NCBI GenBank assembly: GCA_014361085.1 | Contig: JACIWG010000056.1 | Location: 1-9,213, forward strand | From: Nitrososphaeria archaeon | GTDB taxonomy: Archaea; Thermoproteota; Nitrososphaeria; JACIWG01 | Length of the DNA: 9,213 bases | Direction: 5' to 3' | In this document: positions 1 through 5,267 of the stretch, in pieces | How positions within the stretch are numbered: position 1 is the stretch's first letter | Layout: each line of letters opens with the position of its first letter | Translations under genes and position numbers: made by a program | The notes under the pieces: model-generated | What the model was told of the DNA's origin: nothing | What the model saw: the letters and a program-made list of their open reading frames with translations, nothing else | The model's database searches: none

Positions 1-515
1 AGGTTTTCGACGAAAACGATGACAAACTTTTTAATCTCTTAAAGAGAACACCTTTCAAGATCATAAACTTTACAGACAACATTGATGAAGGACTACTTTC
101 ACCAACATTATTTCAAAGGTACATGCTACCATATTATCAGAAGAGGACTAAAGAATTGCATCAGATTGGAAAATATTGTACATCACATTGGGATGGTAAA
201 GTAAAGCATCTAATACATTTTGCTAAAGAAACTGGTTTAGATGGATTAGAATGTGTTCCGCCAGAACCTCAAGGAAACGTTAGCCTAGAATATCTTAAAC
301 AGAATATGGGTGAAATGATATTAGTTGACGGGATTCCGGCGACACACTTTCTTCATACAACATCATACATGGAATTAGAGGAATTTGTTTGGAAGCTTGT
401 TGAAACATTTAAGCCAAACCTTATTGCAGGAATTTCGGACATGATGCCACCTGACGGGGACATAGTGAAGGTAAAAATGATTGGAAAAGTTTTAAAGGAT
501 ATTGAAATTAAATAG
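1..515 (+). CDS. URO-D superfamily protein (methyltransferase-like), 5'-truncated
   Basis: The reading frame is open from base 3 to the TAG at 513-515, giving about 170 residues; the start lies outside the window. URO-D family members are usually about 340-380 residues, so roughly the C-terminal half is visible. The segment with SHWDGK (His codon 186-188), then GLDGLECVPPEPQGN and later a DMMPPDGD motif, fits the TIM-barrel layout of uroporphyrinogen decarboxylase-like proteins. That group includes corrinoid and thiol methyltransferases of the MtaA/CmuA type as well as true heme enzymes. The His-x-Cys zinc motif of MtaA-type methyltransferases is not present: the equivalent reads HWD. Heme synthesis is therefore not shown, and neither is zinc-thiol methyl transfer. 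The substrate is unknown. The gene converges on the DapA-like gene across 76 bases. The superfamily call is fairly sure; the role is not. Confidence 0.72.
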   Translation, partial: VFDENDDKLFNLLKRTPFKIINFTDNIDEGLLSPTLFQRYMLPYYQKRTKELHQIGKYCTSHWDGKVKHLIHFAKETGLDGLECVPPEPQGNVSLEYLKQNMGEMILVDGIPATHFLHTTSYMELEEFVWKLVETFKPNLIAGISDMMPPDGDIVKVKMIGKVLKDIEIK

Positions 516-528
516 TCTATATATTTGT

Positions 529-547
529 AAAAAGTTTATAGGAAAAA
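529..547 (-). terminator. U-rich tracts after the DapA-like gene
   Basis: In the 76-base convergent gap, the minus strand carries two T5 runs (547-543 and 533-529) about 45-65 bases past the stop of the DapA-like gene. Archaeal transcription often ends at such U-rich tracts without a hairpin. No strong stem is seen. This is an inference from base composition only. Confidence 0.3.
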
Positions 548-591
548 TGGAGATAGAGGGTAAAGTTATTTCTAAACAGTTCTTTGAGTTG

Positions 592-1581
592 TCATTTAAT
601 TTTCTTAAGCTCCAGCTTTTCAAACAATATTTTTTCGAGTTCCCTCCTATCATCTCTATTTATATCCATTAGAGGTAGTCTCATATGCCCTCCTTTCAAT
701 CCAAGAATGTCCATTGCAGCCTTCATTACACCAAACATCATGTATGAGCCTACATAGGGGTATGGCAGTATTGAAGTCGAGGGACCATATTTTTTAGACA
801 ATTTTCCTATAAACTCTTCTAATGGATAAAGTTTTTCCATTAAAATCTTGAGTTTCCCATAGTCTCCATTTAACCCTGCTTTAAGTAGGTCTATTGAAAA
901 TTCTGGCATAAAGTTTGCGTAGCCTGAAATAAATCCTCTTACACCCAGGAATGCTGTTGCCGCAAACCACCAGTCTCCTCTACCCTGAAGGATTGGGACT
1001 TTGTCGCCTACGGTTTTGATCTGCTCATATAATGTTGGAATATATGGTGTGTTCTCTTTTACTGCAACAATATTGTTTGTATTTTCAACCAACCTTTTTA
1101 GTACATGCGGCTTCATGTATATTTTTGATACATCTGGATTATTGTATGGTACAACACCAATCTTTATTGCATCGCATATCTTCTTATAGTGTAGGTATAG
1201 TCCTTCTTCTTCCGGTACATGATAGTATGGTAGTACAACCATTACACCGTCAGCACCAACATCCTGAGCGTATTTTGCTCTCTCAATAGCAACCCTTGTA
1301 CCAGAATGTGATGCACCTGGAACTACAGGAATCTTTCCATTTGCTGTATCAACAACTGTTTTAACAACCTTCTTCCATTCTTCGTCAGTTAAAGCATACT
1401 TTTCACCAGTGCTTCCAACAGGAGTTAAGACCATTGGGCCATAACTCCTTTTCTCAACAAGAAAACTTGTGTTCTCCTTTAAGGCTTCATAGTCGACATC
1501 CTCATTCTCTTTGAAGGGAGTCAATTGAACTATGTGCACAACACCTTTCATAAAATATTCTCTTAATTTTTCAGGAGTCAT
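592..1581 (-). CDS. DapA/NAL-superfamily Schiff-base lyase (not clearly DHDPS)
   Basis: A 329-residue TIM-barrel protein of the dihydrodipicolinate synthase / N-acetylneuraminate lyase family (usual length about 290-310). It shows the GSTGE phosphate-loop-like motif at residues 56-60 (GTTGE in E. coli DapA), PYY at 118-120, the proton-relay tyrosine in YNNP at 146-149, and the Schiff-base lysine K175 in VAVKENT. The arginine that binds the carboxylate in true DHDPS (E. coli R138, in YNVPSRTG) is missing: the aligned stretch is YNNPDVSK. It may therefore act on another 2-keto acid aldol, for example as a sugar-acid aldolase or dehydratase, rather than make lysine. No other lysine genes are near. 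The ATG at 1581 has no SD and lies about 26 bases from a TATA box, so the message is probably leaderless. Family very likely; substrate unknown. Confidence 0.85.
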   Translation of the reverse strand: MTPEKLREYFMKGVVHIVQLTPFKENEDVDYEALKENTSFLVEKRSYGPMVLTPVGSTGEKYALTDEEWKKVVKTVVDTANGKIPVVPGASHSGTRVAIERAKYAQDVGADGVMVVLPYYHVPEEEGLYLHYKKICDAIKIGVVPYNNPDVSKIYMKPHVLKRLVENTNNIVAVKENTPYIPTLYEQIKTVGDKVPILQGRGDWWFAATAFLGVRGFISGYANFMPEFSIDLLKAGLNGDYGKLKILMEKLYPLEEFIGKLSKKYGPSTSILPYPYVGSYMMFGVMKAAMDILGLKGGHMRLPLMDINRDDRRELEKILFEKLELKKIK

Positions 1582-1603
1582 GATAATGACGTCGAAAAGC
1601 GTG

Positions 1604-1611
1604 CATATAAA
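1604..1611 (-). promoter_or_regulatory. TATA box of the DapA-like gene (leaderless)
   Basis: The minus strand reads TTTATATG, centred about 26-27 bases before the ATG at 1581. That is the normal archaeal distance from TATA box to transcription start, so the mRNA probably begins at or next to the start codon. The lack of any SD before the ATG agrees. Confidence 0.6.
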
Positions 1612-1656
1612 TATTATATTTGTTTTAAAAAATTTTTGAAATAATTTTAGAAATTG

Positions 1657-1664
1657 TTTATATA
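1657..1664 (+). promoter_or_regulatory. TATA box of the RAM-domain gene pair
   Basis: TTTATATA lies about 35 bases before the ATG at 1696 and faces the opposite way to the DapA-like promoter in the same 114-base gap. The predicted transcription start is near 1686, giving a short leader of about 10 bases. The GGAG at 1681-1684 would only be transcribed if the start were a few bases earlier. Confidence 0.55.
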
Positions 1665-1695
1665 CTAGTTTCCCTGAATAGGAGAACGGTAATAT

Positions 1696-1926
1696 ATGGT
1701 TGAAGCATGCGTTCTAATTAGAAGTGAGCGTGGAAAGTTTGTGGAAGTTGTTCAGAAGATAAAACAGTTAAAAGGTGTAAAGGACGCCTACCCAGTTCTG
1801 GGAAGATTTGACGCAATAGCACACGTTTCCGTCTCTAATACAAGAGAATTAGGTGATGTTGTAATGAAAATCAGTAATATGGCGGGTGTCGTTTTTACAG
1901 AAACACTAGTGGAGGTTGAAATATAA
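1696..1926 (+). CDS. Stand-alone Lrp/AsnC effector-binding (RAM) domain protein 1
   Basis: A 76-residue protein that covers one RAM/Lrp-AsnC ligand-binding domain and nothing else: there is no helix-turn-helix. The pattern fits the beta-alpha-beta-beta-alpha-beta ferredoxin-like fold: strand ACVLIR, helix FVEVVQKIKQL, GVKDAYPVLGRFD (the GRFD turn at 36-39), strand AIAHVSV, helix TRELGDVVMKI, then the closing strand with TETL at 68-71. Such domains form dimers, often further assembled into rings, and bind amino acids or other small effectors at the interfaces. Without a DNA-binding domain it may sense an amino acid and act on a full-length Lrp protein or an enzyme; that is inference. It is the first gene of a tightly coupled pair with a close paralogue. 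Confidence 0.82.
   Translation: MVEACVLIRSERGKFVEVVQKIKQLKGVKDAYPVLGRFDAIAHVSVSNTRELGDVVMKISNMAGVVFTETLVEVEI
1911..1916 (+). promoter_or_regulatory. Strong SD of RAM protein 2
   Basis: GGAGGT lies inside the end of the first RAM gene, nine bases before the ATG at 1926. It is a strong match to the archaeal anti-SD and supports translation of the second gene from a shared message. Confidence 0.65.
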
Positions 1927-2153
1927 TGACGAAGGCATGCATTCTAGTTAAGGCAGTACCCGTGAAAGGTAAAAAGATTCTGGAAGAAGTTAGTAGCATA
2001 AATGGCGTAAAGAAGGCTTTCTTAGCATACGGTAGGGCAGACATAGTTGTTCTAGTCGAGGCAAAGGAGTATGAAGAAATTTTGAAGATTGTCGATAAGA
2101 TTCATTCATTAGATGGTGTGAGAAGTACTGAAACTTTGACAGAAGCTTGGTAG
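1926..2153 (+). CDS. Stand-alone Lrp/AsnC effector-binding (RAM) domain protein 2
   Basis: A 75-residue paralogue of the preceding protein, with the same domain layout in register: strand ACILVKA, helix KKILEEVSSI, GVKKAFLAYGRAD (GRAD at 36-39), strand IVVLVEA, helix EEILKIVDKI, then GVRSTETLTE (TETL at 68-71). Its start overlaps the stop of the first gene by one base (TAATG) and has a strong SD, so the two are very probably translated together. They could form a hetero-oligomer. In position 39 both keep Asp, but position 38 changes from Phe to Ala, which may alter the effector pocket. No DNA-binding domain is present. Function otherwise unknown. Confidence 0.82.
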   Translation: MTKACILVKAVPVKGKKILEEVSSINGVKKAFLAYGRADIVVLVEAKEYEEILKIVDKIHSLDGVRSTETLTEAW

Positions 2154-2207
2154 TCGATTGTAATAGGACAAGTTAAGGGAGAAATAGAGAAAGAATATTA
2201 GCTTAGG

Positions 2208-2226
2208 GTATATTTATACAATTTTT
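2208..2226 (+). terminator. Weak hairpin plus T5 after the RAM pair
   Basis: GTATA and TATAC (2208-2212 and 2215-2219) form a 5-bp stem with a 2-base loop, followed by T5 at 2222-2226, about 55-70 bases past the stop of the second RAM gene. The stem is all but one A-T and may be chance in AT-rich DNA. The rest of the 122-base convergent gap (2154-2275) shows nothing else. Confidence 0.3.
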
Positions 2227-2275
2227 ATGAGAGAATATTATTTCTTAAGCACCCTCATTTTTGAAAATATGTTCT

Positions 2276-3220
2276 CTAATAATCCAGTATTGCCATAGCT
2301 TTGTTCATCCTGTCCAGTATAGCTTCTGCAACTTGCTCACTTAATGGTCTGAGACCACAATCTGGATGTACTACTATAATATGTTCTTCTCCAACAATTT
2401 CCCTTATACGAATAAACCTATTTGCTACAGTCTCAACACTCTCTACATCCTCTAAACTCTTTGCTTGAACATTAATGCATCCAACACCAAGTCCTTTACC
2501 ACTTTCATGCAAAAGCTGCTTGTTTAATAGTTCAACATTTTTTTGAACATTTGGTGCACTAAAGGCTAAGCTTATTACATGCACGTCAAGGTCAAGTAGG
2601 TCTCTAAATATTTTGGGATTCAATTGACCGCATACATGAACTGAAGTCCTCTCATTTTTATAGTAGTCCGGTAGACTACTGAATAGCTTGTTTACTATAG
2701 ACACGCCCAATTTAGAGTCAATAACTTTTGCCGATAATGCTGGTTCATCTACCTGAATATAGTATCTTCTCCTATATGCTTCAAAAACTATTGGAGCTAA
2801 AGCTTCTGCAAAATCATTGTATAGGTTGACGTCCCTTAGGCTACTATAATATTTTAGACCATTTAGTGAAGTGTAAAAGGCGAGGGTTATTGGACCCGTT
2901 ATAGTAATTTTTACATCCACATCACCTTTACCTCTTTCAACCAGATATCTTTTTACAATTTCAAGGTCATAAAATTTTATGAAATTTTCTGGCCTATTAT
3001 AGGGTGAAATTTTTGACTGAACAAATGGACCCCTAGGACCCCTTCCAACGCCTGGAAGGTCTCCAAAATAGTTTATCATGTCAGCCCTCTGCTCACCGTC
3101 AGAGACAATGTTAATATCATATCTTAGCTGTGTTTCAACAACCTCTTTGATCGCATCCTCTAGAGGCTTGTTTTTTACTGGAAAGCTTCCTATCACAGTT
3201 TTAGGCACTTTCACAAACAA
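2276..3220 (-). CDS. Core methionine-synthase-like protein (MetE C-terminal-type)
   Basis: At 314 residues this is a single catalytic-type MetE barrel without the folate-binding N-terminal half, like the 'core' methionine synthases MesA-MesD. Visible motifs are GSFPVK at 11-16, SDGEQRADM at 40-48, QVDEPAL at 156-162, VHVCG with H195 and C197, and HPDCGL with C288. H195, C197 and C288 match zinc ligands of MetE. The glutamate that is the fourth ligand in E. coli MetE (E665, in ITIETS) appears replaced: the aligned stretch is VISLAFS, with Ala219. Core enzymes of anaerobic archaea are thought to take methyl groups from corrinoid proteins; that role is inferred here. The 5' end is uncertain: a TTG at 3220 gives 314 residues, whereas a GTG at 3214 gives 312 and fits a TATA-like site better. 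The gene is 49 bases downstream of ino1. It could also methylate another thiol. Confidence 0.78.
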   Translation of the reverse strand: MFVKVPKTVIGSFPVKNKPLEDAIKEVVETQLRYDINIVSDGEQRADMINYFGDLPGVGRGPRGPFVQSKISPYNRPENFIKFYDLEIVKRYLVERGKGDVDVKITITGPITLAFYTSLNGLKYYSSLRDVNLYNDFAEALAPIVFEAYRRRYYIQVDEPALSAKVIDSKLGVSIVNKLFSSLPDYYKNERTSVHVCGQLNPKIFRDLLDLDVHVISLAFSAPNVQKNVELLNKQLLHESGKGLGVGCINVQAKSLEDVESVETVANRFIRIREIVGEEHIIVVHPDCGLRPLSEQVAEAILDRMNKAMAILDY

Positions 3221-3234
3221 TGGTTCCCAATACT

Positions 3235-3245
3235 TTAATTAAAAA
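3235..3245 (-). promoter_or_regulatory. Possible TATA-like site / U-rich end between ino1 and the MetE-like gene
   Basis: The minus strand reads TTTTTAATTAA, centred about 26 bases before the GTG at 3214, so a leaderless message from there is possible. The same AT-rich gap has T-runs that could end the ino1 transcript. Read-through from ino1 is equally possible; the sequence does not decide. Confidence 0.35.
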
Positions 3246-3269
3246 GTTTTAACAAAATTTTTAAAATAA

Positions 3270-4316
3270 TTATTTTTTGGAGAGCCAGTTCTTCACCCAC
3301 TCAGCAGCCTCCTCATCGCTTTCAGCTTGAACTGGTGGATGCTTGAAGTAGAATGCTGAAGCTTCTTTGATTGCACCACCTTCACCCCTATCTAATGCAA
3401 TTTTAGCAAGCCTTATGGCATCAAGAGCACTGTATGCGAACATCGACTTATCATCAACTACAAGTTTAACGTCTAAGGTTACAGGAAAGCCTGCAAAACT
3501 TTCACCTTTAAAGTATATGTATGCAACTTTAGTGTTGCCCAGGAACGGAATATAGTCGCTTGGCCCAATTCTAACTCCAATATTGTACGGCAGCATGGAT
3601 GTAACAGCTTCAGTCTTGCTTTTCCTCTTACTAACAAGCCTATCCTCGTCCATCAAGTTTAGGAAGTCAGCGTTTCCGCCAACATTCAACTGATATGTTT
3701 CTATAACCTTAACATTTCTTAGCCTGAAAAGTCTGGTTAAAGTTCTATGTAAAATGGTTGCACCAACCTGGCCTTTTATATCGTCACCCAACAACGGAAG
3801 CCTCTGAAGACGAAACCTTTCATCCCAAACTTTATCGCTTGCAATAAAAACTGGAATCGTGTTCACGAAAGCGACACCTGCCTTTAATGCGGCTTCAGCA
3901 TAAAATTTTGTCGCATTCTCGCTTCCTACAGGAAGAAGGTTAACTAGAATTTCGGCACCAGCGTCTCTTATTTCGTCAGCAATTTCTTGTACACTGCATT
4001 TTCTGTCTATAGGCTTAACAATGTCAAACATGTGTTCTGCAACACCATCCAAAATTGGGCCTCCAGAAACCTTGACACCCAAATTTTCAATTTCAGCAAA
4101 CTTTGGTGTAATGTTCGGTTCAGCGAATATTGCCTGCGAAAGGTCTTTCCCAACCTTCCTACTGTTAACGTCGAATGCTGCAACATATTCTATGTCAGAA
4201 ATTTTGTATCCTCCAAGACTATTGTCTGAATCCTTTCCCTTAAAATAGTATGGTGCTTGAACTATGGCTGAAGCAGTATTGCCTACACCAACAATGGCTA
4301 CTCTTAACTTTGACAT
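3270..4316 (-). CDS. ino1: Archaeal-type myo-inositol-1-phosphate synthase
   Basis: The enzyme converts glucose 6-phosphate to 1L-myo-inositol 1-phosphate with a bound NAD(H), the first step to inositol lipids and inositol-derived solutes. From the chosen start it is 348 residues, close to the short archaeal form (about 360-390) and well below the eukaryotic form of over 500. The N-terminal Rossmann motif GVGNTAS is at 10-16. Family motifs follow: LPVGSENA near 128-135, NTIPVFIAS near 152-160, GDDIKGQ at 177-183, NVGGNADF at 211-218, SKRKSK near 229-234, and FKGESFAGFP further on; the lysines in these blocks fit the active site. A further ATG at 4328 would add MAIN, but it lies only 17 bases from the TATA box, while the ATG at 4316 lies 29 away, so 4316 is preferred. 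The gene is divergent from a PadR-type regulator. Confidence 0.92.
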   Translation of the reverse strand: MSKLRVAIVGVGNTASAIVQAPYYFKGKDSDNSLGGYKISDIEYVAAFDVNSRKVGKDLSQAIFAEPNITPKFAEIENLGVKVSGGPILDGVAEHMFDIVKPIDRKCSVQEIADEIRDAGAEILVNLLPVGSENATKFYAEAALKAGVAFVNTIPVFIASDKVWDERFRLQRLPLLGDDIKGQVGATILHRTLTRLFRLRNVKVIETYQLNVGGNADFLNLMDEDRLVSKRKSKTEAVTSMLPYNIGVRIGPSDYIPFLGNTKVAYIYFKGESFAGFPVTLDVKLVVDDKSMFAYSALDAIRLAKIALDRGEGGAIKEASAFYFKHPPVQAESDEEAAEWVKNWLSKK

Positions 4317-4340
4317 GTTTATAGCCATAAATGTTTATGG

Positions 4341-4348
4341 ATATAAAT
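4341..4348 (-). promoter_or_regulatory. TATA box of ino1
   Basis: The minus strand reads ATTTATAT, centred about 29 bases before the ATG at 4316. It overlaps the first of two TAAATATTTT direct repeats. Its position argues against the ATG at 4328, which would fall upstream of the expected transcription start near 4318-4320. Confidence 0.6.
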
Positions 4349-4360
4349 ATTTTGGAATTG

Positions 4361-4368
4361 TTTAAATA
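4361..4368 (+). promoter_or_regulatory. TATA box of the padR operon (leaderless)
   Basis: TTTAAATA is centred about 26 bases before the ATG at 4391, which has no SD. The message is probably leaderless. The box lies within the second TAAATATTTT direct repeat (4363-4372), 19 bases from the first copy. Confidence 0.6.
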
Positions 4369-4390
4369 TTTTAGGCAAAAAGACAAGAGT

Positions 4391-4693
4391 ATGGGAAAAC
4401 CTCTTGAAAGGCTCAAGTACTCTATAACGTTAAACAATCTATGGCTTTATATCATAAAACTTGTAAAAGAAAAGCCAATGTACAGTAGGGAAATACATAA
4501 GATGATAAAAGAAAAATTTAATATAAAAACCGATATCATAACCGTATACTCAGTACTTTATAGACTGGAGAAGGGGGGATTTATTAAAAGGTCTGGAAAC
4601 TATAGAAAATATTATGAGCTGACAGAAAAGGGTGAAAAAGAGTTTCAAGAGGGATTGAAGGTTTTAGAAAATATATTAATAATGCTAAAATAA
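4391..4693 (+). CDS. PadR-family winged-helix transcriptional regulator
   Basis: A 100-residue winged-helix protein typical of small PadR repressors. The segment LWLYIIKLVKEKPMYSREIHKMIKEKFNIKT forms the first helices of the fold. IITVYSVLYRLEKGGFIKR is the recognition helix with the start of the wing, and GNYRKYYELTEKGEKEF is the wing with the classic Y-x-LTxKG ending. A short C-terminal helix probably serves dimerisation. The frame is open to an ATG at 4331, but that start would lie upstream of the padR TATA box and overlap the ino1 promoter; the ATG at 4391 fits the TATA spacing and the family length. PadR proteins usually repress their own operon and a divergent gene in response to a ligand. 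Here that would be the downstream phosphoesterase and MetE genes and perhaps ino1; the ligand is unknown. Confidence 0.85.
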   Translation: MGKPLERLKYSITLNNLWLYIIKLVKEKPMYSREIHKMIKEKFNIKTDIITVYSVLYRLEKGGFIKRSGNYRKYYELTEKGEKEFQEGLKVLENILIMLK

Positions 4694-4705
4694 GTTTCAC
4701 AACAT

Positions 4706-4711
4706 AGGAGA
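4706..4711 (+). promoter_or_regulatory. SD of the phosphoesterase gene
   Basis: AGGAGA lies seven bases before the ATG at 4719. A good SD here, in contrast to none before padR, marks this as an internal operon gene and fixes the start. Confidence 0.65.
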
Positions 4712-4718
4712 TGATGCT

Positions 4719-5216
4719 ATGAAAGTAGGCGTGTTAAGTGACTCACATGATAGGCTTGAGAAGATAGAGAGAGCCTTGCCAATTCTAGGAAAAGAAAAAG
4801 TTGATATCATATTACATGCTGGAGACATTATAAGCCCCTTCTCAGCAAAACTTTTTACAAAAATAGATACGCCAACATATTTTACTTTCGGAAACAATGA
4901 TGGAGAAAAAATATTGCTTAAGGAAATTATAACATCTTCTAAAAACTGTAAACTTGTATGGCCTAAGGGGGTAATTGAAGTTGAAGGATACAAGATAGCG
5001 CTATTACATGGTGAAGACGAGGATATAATTGAATCGTTAGCATCATCCTCAAGATACGATCTTGTAGTTTATGGGCACTGGCATAAGACAGTCAACAAAA
5101 GATACAATAATACACTGCTTGTAAACCCTGGAGAATTATGTGGGTACCTAAGTGGTAGGTCAACGTTTGCAATAGTTAAAATGGAGGAAAAGAGGGTGGA
5201 TATTATTGAAATCTAA
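4719..5216 (+). CDS. YfcE/MJ0936-family metallophosphoesterase
   Basis: A 165-residue calcineurin-like phosphodiesterase, the normal size for the YfcE/MJ0936/Vps29-type family. All metal-binding blocks are present: SDSHD at 7-11 (D8, H10), HAGD at 33-36 (D36), GNND at 58-61 (N59), LLHG at 95-98 (H97) and GHWH at 119-122 (H120, H122), followed by NPGE at 136-139. These residues hold two divalent metals. Characterised members cleave phosphodiesters in vitro, but their natural substrates are mostly unknown. The gene sits 25 bases after padR and 51 bases before the MetE pair on the same strand, so it is probably co-transcribed. A role in trimming a nucleotide or cofactor linked to methyl metabolism is possible but speculative. 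Confidence 0.88.
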   Translation: MKVGVLSDSHDRLEKIERALPILGKEKVDIILHAGDIISPFSAKLFTKIDTPTYFTFGNNDGEKILLKEIITSSKNCKLVWPKGVIEVEGYKIALLHGEDEDIIESLASSSRYDLVVYGHWHKTVNKRYNNTLLVNPGELCGYLSGRSTFAIVKMEEKRVDIIEI

Positions 5217-5233
5217 AATTGCATGTAAAATAC

Positions 5234-5252
5234 AGAATGTTGGGAACATTCT
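5234..5252 (+). promoter_or_regulatory. Perfect 8-bp inverted repeat before the MetE pair
   Basis: AGAATGTT (5234-5241), a GGG spacer and AACATTCT (5245-5252) form a perfect inverted repeat, followed at once by TCTTTT. It lies in the 51-base gap between the phosphoesterase stop and the first MetE-like ATG at 5268. As RNA it would be an 8-bp hairpin with a 3-base loop next to a U-rich stretch, possibly an attenuator or processing site. As DNA it could be an operator for a dimeric repressor such as the PadR protein. Confidence 0.55.
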
Positions 5253-5267
5253 TCTTTTGATGGTTAG

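Noticed and set aside
1001..1289. Two plus-strand open frames of 62 and 85 codons inside the DapA-like gene
   Set aside because: They lie wholly antisense to a well-supported lyase gene, have no recognisable motifs and no promoter or SD; they are shadow frames.
1625..1637. A-run/T-run palindrome between the DapA-like and RAM genes as an operator
   Set aside because: It is a low-complexity A/T tract in AT-rich DNA, with no second copy or spacing that would suggest a binding site.
2230..2277. AGAGAA/TTCTCT inverted repeat at the convergent gene ends as a terminator
   Set aside because: The arms are only 6 bp with a 36-base loop, which is expected by chance and would not form a stable hairpin.
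4331..4390. 20-codon N-terminal extension of the PadR protein
   Set aside because: It would place the start upstream of the padR TATA box and across the ino1 promoter. The family length and the spacing favour the ATG at 4391.
4697..4993. 98-codon minus-strand open frame
   Set aside because: It is antisense to the phosphoesterase, all of whose metal-binding motifs are intact.
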